Assembly (NCBI GenBank): GCA_016764015.1
Contig: JAESSR010000140.1
Span: 1 to 10,700 of the forward strand
Length of the DNA stretch: 10,700 nt
DNA from: Phycisphaerales bacterium
GTDB lineage: Bacteria; Planctomycetota; Phycisphaerae; Phycisphaerales; UBA1924
Direction: 5' to 3'
The position numbers were made by a program, and so were the translations under genes. How positions within the stretch are numbered: the first letter of the stretch is position 1; each line of letters begins with the position of its first letter. Under the pieces are notes generated by a model that saw only the letters and a list, made by a program, of their open reading frames with translations, ran no database searches and had not been told where the DNA came from. Positions 1 to 7,021 of this stretch are shown here, one piece after another.

Positions 1-828
1 CTCACCCCAACCAAAGGGGGAGAAAACGACTTTGCTCATGCCGAGTTCTAGAAAATATTTTTTCCTTGAAACTCTGTTCGTAGCTGTTTGACGATATCCA
101 GTACGAAGTTTTTTCAATGACTCGATTCCTTTGGTTCGACTAAACTGATACCAGTCTTGACAACACCCCGGCTTGTCAAGCCCTGAAACTCGTTGCTGAA
201 TATCAATCGGCCGATATTTCCACGGAACTTGAACCCGACTCGACCAGTTAAGCATCATGCGGTACTGAGGAGTAACTCCAAGGCTCCATCCCGAAACAAG
301 CTTGTGTGAGTGTTCAGGGGGCATCTTTGAACCCATTTGCCAATCTGCTAAATCGAACCCCCAGGTGTCTGCTACAAACTCTGCATAGGAATGCCCTGAT
401 TGATACTCATTGGAGTAATCCATATGGTCATTGAATGTCTGACGCTTGATGTACCGGTCCACATGTGCCATTACAGGAAAATGAGGCGAGCAAATAGGGG
501 CATAATAATCGAGCATCATAATCTTTGTTGCAGAATGATTCGCTCTGCAAAGCTGGGCCTTGGTTTGATCAAACCATTTACAAAGCGCCTCGGCCGGCTC
601 AGACCAATGAGGCATGACAATGATGTGGGTGAGTGATTCTGATTCTGTCCTAGTCAAAAAACGAGTTATTGCAGCAGTTCGGTCTGTTGGACTTTGGGTT
701 GGGATGTTGATCACCTGCAGACCCAAGCTAGACTCAATCTCCGAAGAATACATAGCAAAGGGCATGATTTGATGCCCATCTGGGGTTCCAAATCCTTGGT
801 TGCGAGATAATAAAAGAATATGCTTCAT
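1..828 (-). CDS. Glycosyltransferase-like protein (3' end outside window)
   Basis: An open frame of 276 codons starts at ATG 828 and runs off the left edge without a stop. The N-terminus (MKHILLLSRNQGFG) resembles the first strand of a Rossmann-like GT-B fold. The region around residues 137-160 (HVDRYIKRQ, then a DYS...SGHSYAEF segment) and the segment YFLELGMSKVVFSPFGWGE at residues 258-276 match, from memory, glycosyltransferase or exostosin-like proteins in which SPFGWGE precedes an R-D-x-E sugar-nucleotide site. That site would lie beyond the edge, so the catalytic part is not visible. A stop (TGA, 895-897) lies 22 codons upstream in frame, so ATG 828 is the most economical start; only a weak GAGG precedes it. 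It is the last visible gene of a minus-strand set with a sulfotransferase, suggesting a role in making or decorating a surface glycan. The class is fairly secure; acceptor and sugar are unknown. Its codons are AT-richer than those of leuS. Confidence 0.7.
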   Translation of the reverse strand, partial: MKHILLLSRNQGFGTPDGHQIMPFAMYSSEIESSLGLQVINIPTQSPTDRTAAITRFLTRTESESLTHIIVMPHWSEPAEALCKWFDQTKAQLCRANHSATKIMMLDYYAPICSPHFPVMAHVDRYIKRQTFNDHMDYSNEYQSGHSYAEFVADTWGFDLADWQMGSKMPPEHSHKLVSGWSLGVTPQYRMMLNWSSRVQVPWKYRPIDIQQRVSGLDKPGCCQDWYQFSRTKGIESLKKLRTGYRQTATNRVSRKKYFLELGMSKVVFSPFGWGE

Positions 829-872
829 GCCTCGAGTCCAGTACAAAAATGCCGTGACCTGCGCAACAATTT

Positions 873-900
873 TTTGTAGATACAAAGCTGTGTATCACAG
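873..900. promoter_or_regulatory. Pair of short palindromes upstream of the glycosyltransferase-like gene
   Basis: Two small dyads lie almost end to end in the 109-base gap between the SRAP gene and the glycosyltransferase-like gene. TTTGTA-GA-TACAAA (873-886) has a 6-bp arm and CTGTG-TAT-CACAG (888-900) has a 5-bp arm. They sit about 45-75 bases upstream of ATG 828, where an operator could lie, but dyads this short also occur by chance. No convincing -10/-35 pair was found beside them. The rest of the gap (829-872 and 901-937) shows nothing recognisable and no U-tailed terminator hairpin after the SRAP gene. Confidence 0.2.
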
Positions 901-937
901 ATAGTCTCTAATGCTCAATCACACACAATCCAAGATT

Positions 938-1678
938 CTACCCCCACAAACTCGCTGGGGGGCTCTGCGTGTCGGGTTCGATGAGCGACGAATCGTTGTT
1001 TGCTGGTGAGTTCACCCGGCTCGACACACAGTGCCCGCTCAGTATCCCATCCGATGCTGGCACGAGGAGCCGAGCGAGTTCCCGAGGTTCACTGATTGTA
1101 TCGAACCATGTGCTGATGGACTCCGGCTCAACAACAACAGGCATGCGATGGTGAATATCAGACATGAAATCATTGGCTTGAGTTGTGATGAGTGAGAATG
1201 AATCGACCTCGCAATGCCCATGCTCAGGATCGAGCCAGGTATCACACACACCCGCAAGGAACATCGGCGATTCGTCCGCCCGATGGATATACCAAGGCTG
1301 CTTGATCTTCGATGTGAGCTTCTGCCATTCGTAGAACCCGGTGATTGGGAGCAGGCATCGGCGAGAACGGTAGATATCGCGGTAAGCAGGCTTGGCAGTG
1401 ATGGTTTCCGCCCGGGCGTTGATCATCGAGCTCGACCGTGACCGATCCTTCGCCCAGGAGGAAATAAGCCCGAAATGCGCCTGAGTCGCCCCGATTCGGC
1501 CTTGCGATGGCTGATGGAGAATGGTTGCGTATTGTGTCGGGGCAATGTTATAGGATGGGCGATAATTGTCAGTGAGTAAATCGAGCATATTCTGATCAAT
1601 TGAGCGAGCCTGATTGACGACTCGCTCGATATGTTCGAGGTCATCAATCTGAAATACTTGAGCGAATCGGCCACACAT
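938..1678 (-). CDS. SRAP-domain protein (YedK/HMCES family, abasic-site crosslinking)
   Basis: The protein has 246 residues, close to the family norm plus a tail. Family members use Cys2, exposed after removal of the initiator Met, to form a thiazolidine crosslink with abasic sites in single-stranded DNA, shielding them during replication. All key elements are present: MCGRF at the start fixes the start codon because Cys2 must become N-terminal; YNIAPTQ at 43-49; the NARAET motif with Asn87; FYEW with Glu117; and IHHRMP with His176 as the likely counterpart of the YedK active-site His. The last 30 or so residues are rich in Ser, Pro and Asn and are probably disordered. The gene starts 23 bases after the sulfotransferase stop on the same strand, so the two may be co-transcribed although their roles do not obviously connect. 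No clear ribosome binding site is visible. The older label 'SOS response-associated peptidase' refers to the same family. Family assignment is very secure. Confidence 0.95.
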   Translation of the reverse strand: MCGRFAQVFQIDDLEHIERVVNQARSIDQNMLDLLTDNYRPSYNIAPTQYATILHQPSQGRIGATQAHFGLISSWAKDRSRSSSMINARAETITAKPAYRDIYRSRRCLLPITGFYEWQKLTSKIKQPWYIHRADESPMFLAGVCDTWLDPEHGHCEVDSFSLITTQANDFMSDIHHRMPVVVEPESISTWFDTISEPRELARLLVPASDGILSGHCVSSRVNSPANNDSSLIEPDTQSPPASLWG

Positions 1679-1701
1679 GGGGAATGGTAGGGGTTCAATG
1701 T

Positions 1702-2667
1702 TCAGCGTAGATGAGTTGTATCAATCTCATTAATTTTTCGATTAACTGATATTCGCAGAACATTGTCTATGGAAAATCGTTTGACCAAAGCCCATTTTAC
1801 AGTTAAAACAACACCATATCGATTTACACGATAACGAAACCGACCAATCCGATTATGCACATTTATTTTGAACAACTCGAGCAGCCTAGGGGGTATTGGA
1901 TCTGGTGTGCTTGACTCGTATCCATATGACTCCATCCATTGACGACATGCCACATCAATAATTTCGGCTGTTCGAGGGTTCATTTTGTGTCGCCATTGTT
2001 CTGCGAGCGTTGGATCTAGTGGCGCATAAGTAGTAGATTGATGAAAATTGAGCATGTCGGGGTGGTATTCCAAACCTAACAAAGCGCAGCATCGTCCCAA
2101 CTCAATCTGTGGGTTTGCAAGGAGATCTTCATACCTGATCTGCACATAATCCTCTGCTGAAAAATGCTCAACGATGTTTTTCCATCGGCGAACAATCCTG
2201 GTCCAAAATATTGAGCCCTTAGCTGGATGTCCAATCCAACCCATTCCTACGCATGAGTTGGCGACATCCCGTGGATCGCGAATGATGTGGATGAACTTGG
2301 TGTTGGGCCAGATATCTCTGACGCGATCAAATCTTGAATGAATTGTACAGCCTATAACGGGCTTACTGTGCTTTGTAGCGAGTTGGCTCCACATCTGTGA
2401 GACAAGATCAGTATATGTGGCAGCGTTCGGTTGTGCTGTATAATTCCTCGAACTCGCAACTCGGTGCTGTGCAAGCCAAGAACGATAATAATCAAGATCT
2501 GGCCAACCTGTATCATCAAGAATCGAGACCGATTCTTCAAACTCACCCACAGAAGCGATCTGTGGGTGGCTGTTGAGCATCAGATTAAGCAGGGTGGTGC
2601 CCCCACGCAGTGGGCCTACAAGTACAAAGCTTGGTGATTCGTGGGGATTATGGCTGGAGATACTCAT
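1702..2667 (-). CDS. Sulfotransferase family protein (PAPS-dependent)
   Basis: The protein has 321 residues, a normal length. Enzymes of this family move the sulfuryl group from PAPS to a hydroxyl or amine of a sugar, lipid or peptide. The 5'-phosphosulfate loop is at residues 18-26 (GPLRGGTTL, usually PRSGTT) and is followed by NLMLNSHPQIASVGE, a standard continuation. The 3'-phosphate-binding element is at 125-138 (FIHIIRDPRDVANS) with Arg130 and Ser138. YVQIRYEDLLANP at 174-186 and the following LGLE complete the C-terminal half of the fold. No signal peptide or membrane segment is evident, so it is probably cytoplasmic. The start is ATG 2667, preceded by an A/T-rich stretch but no Shine-Dalgarno site. 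It is the first gene of the leftward set, divergent from leuS, with SRAP and glycosyltransferase-like genes downstream. The glycosyltransferase neighbour suggests a glycan acceptor, but the acceptor cannot be read from the sequence. Codons are more AT-rich than in leuS. Confidence 0.9.
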   Translation of the reverse strand: MSISSHNPHESPSFVLVGPLRGGTTLLNLMLNSHPQIASVGEFEESVSILDDTGWPDLDYYRSWLAQHRVASSRNYTAQPNAATYTDLVSQMWSQLATKHSKPVIGCTIHSRFDRVRDIWPNTKFIHIIRDPRDVANSCVGMGWIGHPAKGSIFWTRIVRRWKNIVEHFSAEDYVQIRYEDLLANPQIELGRCCALLGLEYHPDMLNFHQSTTYAPLDPTLAEQWRHKMNPRTAEIIDVACRQWMESYGYESSTPDPIPPRLLELFKINVHNRIGRFRYRVNRYGVVLTVKWALVKRFSIDNVLRISVNRKINEIDTTHLR

Positions 2668-2815
2668 AAAATTTTATTCTGCGGGGAGGCCGTTCGTTCA
2701 TCGGCTATCTGACAACTCCAACCAAAGAAACATGCCTAATCTTTGCTGGAGATGATTCGTCAGCTTGGTTCGCTTCGAACTCCGATCTGCCAAACCAAGC
2801 CTAGACTCCCCGATC
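2668..2815. other. Divergent intergenic region, sulfotransferase / leuS
   Basis: This stretch must hold the start signals for both divergent genes. On the minus strand an A/T-rich segment (GAATAAAATTTT) directly abuts ATG 2667, so either the leader is very short or the promoter lies further upstream. On the plus strand CTGACA (about 2709) and TAATCT (about 2736) resemble promoter boxes but are too far apart to trust. No T-box, Leu-rich leader peptide, riboswitch or terminator was recognised. Frame-compatible non-ATG starts for leuS exist here (TTG 2765), but this part does not read like LeuRS. Confidence 0.4.
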
Positions 2816-5668
2816 ATGGGAAATGAAGATCAAAAACGAAGCGATATGGCCCCTACAAACCGGTATTCCGCCCAAATGGCGCAAGATATCGAGCTCCGCT
2901 GGCAGCAATGGTGGGCAGAAAAAGGGACCTATGTCCAACCCAATCCGGGGGAAGCGGGCTTTGACGCGTCCAAACCCAAGTATTTCTGTATGGATATGTT
3001 CCCGTATCCATCCGGGGCTGGGCTCCATGTTGGGCATCCGGAAGGGTATACGGCTACCGATATCATCTGTCGATACAAACGGATGCAAGGCTTCAATGTG
3101 CTCCATCCGATGGGGTGGGATGCATTTGGACTTCCTGCCGAGCAGTACGCGATCCAGACTGGTGTTCATCCTGAGGTGACCACAAAGACCGCGATTGATA
3201 ACTTCCGTAGGCAACTCCAGCGGTTCGGTTTTTGCTACGACTGGACCCGTGAGTTCGGAACCATCGACGAGGATTACTACAAATGGACCCAGTGGATTTT
3301 CCTCAAGGTCTATCACTCGTGGTTTGATGTCCAAGCCTACGGCGGCAAGGGCGCTGCCCGTCCAATCAACGACCTCATCCAGGATTTCGTTGATGGTAAT
3401 CGTCCTGTGAAACTCAACCCACACGCGGTGGAATACACCGGCGCAGGCGATCTTCCTGACGGCACCGATGCCGGCCCATGGGATACGCTCGATAACGAAA
3501 CACGCAAGGCGGTGGTTGATTCTTATCGCCTGGCGTATCTCTCACAACAGACCGTGAACTGGTGTCCCAAGCTGGGCACGGCGTTGGCGAACGAAGAGGT
3601 GAAAAATGGCTTGTCCGAACGCGGGAGCTTCCCGGTGTTCCGCAAGCCTTTGCGTCAATGGATGTTCCGAATCACGGCATACTCCGATCGCTTGCTCGAT
3701 GGCTTGAAGGATTTGGACTGGCCAAACTCCACCAAGACCCAGCAGGCCGAGTGGATTGGGCGATCAGAAGGCGCTGAGGTTGGATTCCCGATCGTGCTCG
3801 CTGGAGGCATGGAGATGGGCGAGACGCTGCGTGTCTTTACCACACGCCCAGATACGATCTTCGGAGCGACCTATATGGTCGTCGCGCCCGAGCATGGCTT
3901 GGTCGAAATGGCGATCGAGTTCGCAGGCGAAGATTTGGATATCAAAAGCCTCGAGGAATATGTCCGCTGGGCATCGAACCGTTCGGACATTGAGCGCCAA
4001 GAGAATAAAGAAAAGACAGGCGTCTTCTTGGGTATGCATGTCCGCAACCCGCTGACCGAGGAACTCATCCCGGTGTGGACCGCCGACTATGTCATGATGA
4101 ACTATGGCACCGGCGCGATCATGGCTGTCCCCGGGCAAGATCAACGAGACTGGGACTTCGCCAAGAAGTTCGATCTGCCGATTATTCGCACCGTCACGCC
4201 GCCCGAAGGCTTTGAAGGCGATGCCTATACTGGCGATGGCAAGGCGATGAACTCTGGGATGCTCAATGGATTGATGATCGATGAAGCGAAAGCGAAGATC
4301 ATCGAATGGATGGGCGAGAAGCAAATCGGTGCCAAGCGGGTGAACTTCAAACTCCGCGATTGGTTGTTCTCGCGTCAGCGATATTGGGGCGAGCCGTTCC
4401 CGATTGTGTTTGATGAGTTTGGGAACCATCATGGCGTGGGGATTGATTCTTTGCCCGTGCGTTTGCCGCCATTGACAGATTATCAGCCGGTAGAATCCGA
4501 CACGCCTCAGCCATTGCTCGCCAAGGCGACCGATTGGGTGCATACGACCGCGGGCGAAGCTGGCGTCGATGGCATGCATCCCGATTCAAAGGTGACACGC
4601 GAGACCAACACCATGCCCGGCTGGGCGGGGAGCTGTTGGTACTACTTGCGGTACTGCGATCCCAAAAACTCCGAGAAACTCATCGGCGACGCAGCCCAAG
4701 ACTATTGGATGGGCGAAGGCGGCGTAGATCTCTACATCGGTGGCAACGAGCACGCGGTATTGCACTTGTTGTACGCCCGGTTCTGGCACATGGTGATGTT
4801 TGATCTCGATGTTGTCAAGAGCCAGGAGCCATTCCGTAAACTGTTCCATCAAGGGATGATTACGAGCCACGCATTCCAGCGGGCGAATAAAACACTCGTA
4901 CCGATCGACGAGGTTGAAAACCGAGGCACCGAAGAAAAGCCGGCGTACTTTGAAACCGCGGAGAATACGCCGGTCGATCGCATCGTTGCCAAGATGTCCA
5001 AGAGCCTCAAGAATGTAGTCAACCCGGATGATGTCATCGCTGAATACGGCGCGGATACATTCCGGCTCTACGAAATGTACATGGGGCCATTGGAAGCATC
5101 GAAGCCTTGGAACACACGCGACATCATCGGGCTCTATCGCTTGGTGCAGAAAATCTGGCGTTTGTGTGTCGATGAAAGCACGGGCGAACTTAAGTTTGCC
5201 GATGCCGCAGATGACAAGGCAGAGAAACAACTCCATCGCATGATCGCCAAGGTCGGCGATGATGTCGAGAAGCTCAGCTTCAACACCGCGATCGCGGCGA
5301 TGTTCGAGTTTGTCAATGTCGCCAAGGTGCTCACCAAGGATCAGATGGATCGGTTCGTCCGCGTCATCGGCCCGTTCGTGCCTCATGTCGCCGAAGAACT
5401 CTGGCACAAGTTGGGCAACGAGACTTCGATCGCCGTTGCCGACTGGCCGAGCTTTGATGAAGCCATGCTGGTCGATGACGAAATCGAGATTCCGATTCAG
5501 GTCATGGGCAAGGTGCGCGCAAGATTGCTTGTTTCGCCCGATACTGATCCCAAGACGCTCGAAGAAATGGCACTGGCCAATAGCAGGATTCAAGAGCTGA
5601 TCGAAGGCAAGACCGTCCGCAAAGTGGTTGTTGTGCCGGGTCGATTAGTGAACATCGTGGCGAACTAG
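2816..5668 (+). CDS. leuS: Leucyl-tRNA synthetase
   Basis: This class Ia synthetase charges tRNA-Leu with leucine in the cytoplasm. With ATG 2816 it has 950 residues, longer than the roughly 860 of E. coli. In order: HVGH (the HIGH motif, 71-74) within YPSGAGLHVGHPEGYT; an extra segment of about 70 residues near 170-238; VNWCPKLGTALANEEV; the CP1 editing domain with the T-rich TTRPDTIFGATYMV from about 341 and MAVPGQDQRD with Asp442 and Asp445; the LeuRS region with GSCWYYLRY and GGNEHAVLHLLYARFWH; KMSKS at 726-730; the anticodon-binding helices; and the C-terminal domain (VMGKVRARL ... VPGRLVNIV). The cysteines of the zinc module of E. coli-type LeuRS are absent: the region reads NGLSERGSFPVFRKPLRQWMF. 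The position before Asp442 is Gln441 where His is usual. The start is uncertain: ATG 2846 (940 residues, MAPTNRYSAQ) fits as well, TTG 2765 less so; none has a good ribosome binding site. Confidence 0.97.
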   Translation: MGNEDQKRSDMAPTNRYSAQMAQDIELRWQQWWAEKGTYVQPNPGEAGFDASKPKYFCMDMFPYPSGAGLHVGHPEGYTATDIICRYKRMQGFNVLHPMGWDAFGLPAEQYAIQTGVHPEVTTKTAIDNFRRQLQRFGFCYDWTREFGTIDEDYYKWTQWIFLKVYHSWFDVQAYGGKGAARPINDLIQDFVDGNRPVKLNPHAVEYTGAGDLPDGTDAGPWDTLDNETRKAVVDSYRLAYLSQQTVNWCPKLGTALANEEVKNGLSERGSFPVFRKPLRQWMFRITAYSDRLLDGLKDLDWPNSTKTQQAEWIGRSEGAEVGFPIVLAGGMEMGETLRVFTTRPDTIFGATYMVVAPEHGLVEMAIEFAGEDLDIKSLEEYVRWASNRSDIERQENKEKTGVFLGMHVRNPLTEELIPVWTADYVMMNYGTGAIMAVPGQDQRDWDFAKKFDLPIIRTVTPPEGFEGDAYTGDGKAMNSGMLNGLMIDEAKAKIIEWMGEKQIGAKRVNFKLRDWLFSRQRYWGEPFPIVFDEFGNHHGVGIDSLPVRLPPLTDYQPVESDTPQPLLAKATDWVHTTAGEAGVDGMHPDSKVTRETNTMPGWAGSCWYYLRYCDPKNSEKLIGDAAQDYWMGEGGVDLYIGGNEHAVLHLLYARFWHMVMFDLDVVKSQEPFRKLFHQGMITSHAFQRANKTLVPIDEVENRGTEEKPAYFETAENTPVDRIVAKMSKSLKNVVNPDDVIAEYGADTFRLYEMYMGPLEASKPWNTRDIIGLYRLVQKIWRLCVDESTGELKFADAADDKAEKQLHRMIAKVGDDVEKLSFNTAIAAMFEFVNVAKVLTKDQMDRFVRVIGPFVPHVAEELWHKLGNETSIAVADWPSFDEAMLVDDEIEIPIQVMGKVRARLLVSPDTDPKTLEEMALANSRIQELIEGKTVRKVVVVPGRLVNIVAN

Positions 5669-5677
5669 CAAGTTGCC

Positions 5678-5757
5678 GTGGCACAGGCGTCCCGCCTGTG
5701 ATGACTTTTATCAGTACTCTTGCACAATGAAGAACACAGGCGGGACGCCTGTGCCAC
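5678..5757. repeat. Nested palindromic repeat (REP-like), possible bidirectional terminator
   Basis: Two 23-base arms, 5678-5700 and 5735-5757, are perfect inverted copies of each other across a 34-base spacer. Each arm is also a hairpin: CACAGGCG (5682-5689) pairs with CGCCTGTG (5693-5700) across TCC, and the right arm repeats this at 5735-5742 and 5746-5753 across GGA. GTGG and CCAC form the outer four bases of the large stem. It lies 9 bases after the leuS stop and 45 bases before the end of the convergent permease gene, where such repeats commonly sit. There is no T-run, so it is not a classical intrinsic terminator, although it could end or stabilise both transcripts. The core CACAGGCGGGACGCCTGTG matches what I remember of a dispersed repeat family in planctomycetes and related phyla. 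REP elements elsewhere are moved by RAYT transposases; none is encoded here. Confidence 0.85.
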
Positions 5758-5802
5758 CATAAGAATACTGCCAATACCCCTCAGACACCTATGTGCCCGC
5801 CG

Positions 5803-6927
5803 CTAGGTTTTCATCGAACTCACCTGAGCCACCGCGATCACTGATAACAGCATCACCGGGATGAACACCGCCAACGCAGGAGGCACGCCGGGGATGGATG
5901 CCGACGCGCCCAGCACGCCTCCGATGAGAGAAATAATGGCAACGGGAGCGCACTTGATCGACTGGATCACCATGTTCTTAGGCTCGCGTGTGATATAAAA
6001 CGGCATCGCGATCACGAGCGCAAGCAATGATGAGATCATCACCGCAAAGCGCCCCCACTTGATCCGTGTATAGCGTGCCCGCTTGATTGGATCGGTAAGC
6101 GACTCTCGATTGAGCATCTGCGAAACCTGCATGAAGCTCATCGACTGCGAGTACGATTCATACCGATTCATACGCAGCTCGTTTGGATCAAGCGAAGATT
6201 CTATTCGATTGATCGGAGTCTTGGGCTCAATGATTGCCGAGCCTCGATTTTGTGCCAGCCCGCCCCGCAGGTCCCATCCGCCGTCGCGATAGGCTGCCGA
6301 ATCGGCGGTGATCACGCGCGTTGCTTTTCCTTGTTCGTCGCGCTCAAGAATATACACGCCGGTAAGTGTATCTGCATCGGCATCAAAGGACGCAGCGCGG
6401 AATAGTTTCCCAGACCCATCGAGTGTCAGAGGCACCGAAGCCGAACCAAGGTTGCGGGTGCCCGCGTCGCCATGATCACGCACCAAGAGCGGCGCGATTT
6501 TCGGGATGATTAGTTCCATGTTCACGAGCTGAAACGCGGTAAAGCCTATAGCAATAATAATGACAGGCCGAACCACCCGGTGGAGCCCGACGCCGGCTGC
6601 CATCATCGCGACGAACTCACGGTGCTTGGTCATCTGCGAAAAAGTAAACCCCATCGCGCCCACTAGCACCATGCCGATCAGGAAGTTATAAAGCTGGAGC
6701 AGCTTTGGCCACCACAGGTCTGCGATCAAAAGCGAGGTGACGATCCATCGACGAATCGTGCTCGGTGCCTCTTGGGCATCGGTCGCCGCGAGCTTGTCCG
6801 CCAGGCGCAAAAACCGATCCATGTTCAGCGAGACATCGATCACCAGCACAAAGCTAAAAAGGATCAACAACAGCGCAAACACATTGAAGAGGTATTGTCG
6901 CGCGATGTATCGGTCAAGGATGGTCAT
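5803..6927 (-). CDS. LptF/LptG-family permease (lipopolysaccharide export type)
   Basis: The protein has 374 residues, the usual size for LptF or LptG (YjgP/YjgQ family). In diderms these two permeases and the ATPase LptB extract LPS from the outer leaflet of the inner membrane and pass it to the periplasmic bridge. ILDRYIARQYLFNVF at 3-17 leads into TM1 (about 13-32); TM2 lies within about 65-95 and TM3 around 119-141. Between TM2 and TM3 the family motif appears as HREFVAMMAAGVGLHRVVRPV. A periplasmic domain of about 150 residues (143-290) precedes three C-terminal membrane segments (about 294-312, 325-345 and 352-370). ATG 6927 is preferred because it starts directly at the conserved N-terminus; GTG 6933 in frame is the alternative. 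It follows the PAP2 gene after 94 bases and is the last gene of the operon. It cannot be assigned to LptF or LptG by eye. No lptB, lptA or lptC is in the window. Confidence 0.88.
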   Translation of the reverse strand: MTILDRYIARQYLFNVFALLLILFSFVLVIDVSLNMDRFLRLADKLAATDAQEAPSTIRRWIVTSLLIADLWWPKLLQLYNFLIGMVLVGAMGFTFSQMTKHREFVAMMAAGVGLHRVVRPVIIIAIGFTAFQLVNMELIIPKIAPLLVRDHGDAGTRNLGSASVPLTLDGSGKLFRAASFDADADTLTGVYILERDEQGKATRVITADSAAYRDGGWDLRGGLAQNRGSAIIEPKTPINRIESSLDPNELRMNRYESYSQSMSFMQVSQMLNRESLTDPIKRARYTRIKWGRFAVMISSLLALVIAMPFYITREPKNMVIQSIKCAPVAIISLIGGVLGASASIPGVPPALAVFIPVMLLSVIAVAQVSSMKT

Positions 6928-6975
6928 GGGCACAGAGATAGTACGAGGGGCAATGCCCGATGGACAACAGACATT

Positions 6976-6999
6976 GACGAAGAGTAGGACGAAGAGAAG
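6976..6999. repeat. 12-bp tandem duplication in a purine-rich tract
   Basis: GACGAAGAGTAG (6976-6987) is followed at once by GACGAAGAGAAG (6988-6999), with one mismatch. It lies in a tract that is nearly all purine on the plus strand up to about 7007, hence a pyrimidine-rich leader in the minus-strand transcript 50-80 bases upstream of the downstream permease. It is probably replication slippage in the PAP2-permease gap. Nothing else was recognised in this gap. Confidence 0.5.
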
Positions 7000-7021
7000 A
7001 AAGAAGGTGCCGCTGAATGGA

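Noticed and set aside
400..636. Plus-strand open frame of 78 codons
   Set aside because: Antisense to the glycosyltransferase-like frame, with no start signal or similarity.
2752..2826. Small upstream frame of 24 codons (MIRQLGSLRTP...) overlapping the leuS start, considered as a leader peptide
   Set aside because: Three scattered Leu codons, no Leu run and no attenuator hairpins, and the GGAG before it has no spacing to the ATG.
4586..5593. Long open frame antisense to leuS (335 codons), with shorter ones at 2801-3424 and 3764-4579
   Set aside because: They mirror the codon bias of leuS, have no recognisable domain, and lie fully inside a certain gene.
5669..5802. Nested inverted repeat as a CRISPR array or IS terminal repeats
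   Set aside because: Only two inverted, not direct, copies; the 34-base spacer has no coding capacity and no target-site duplication is visible.
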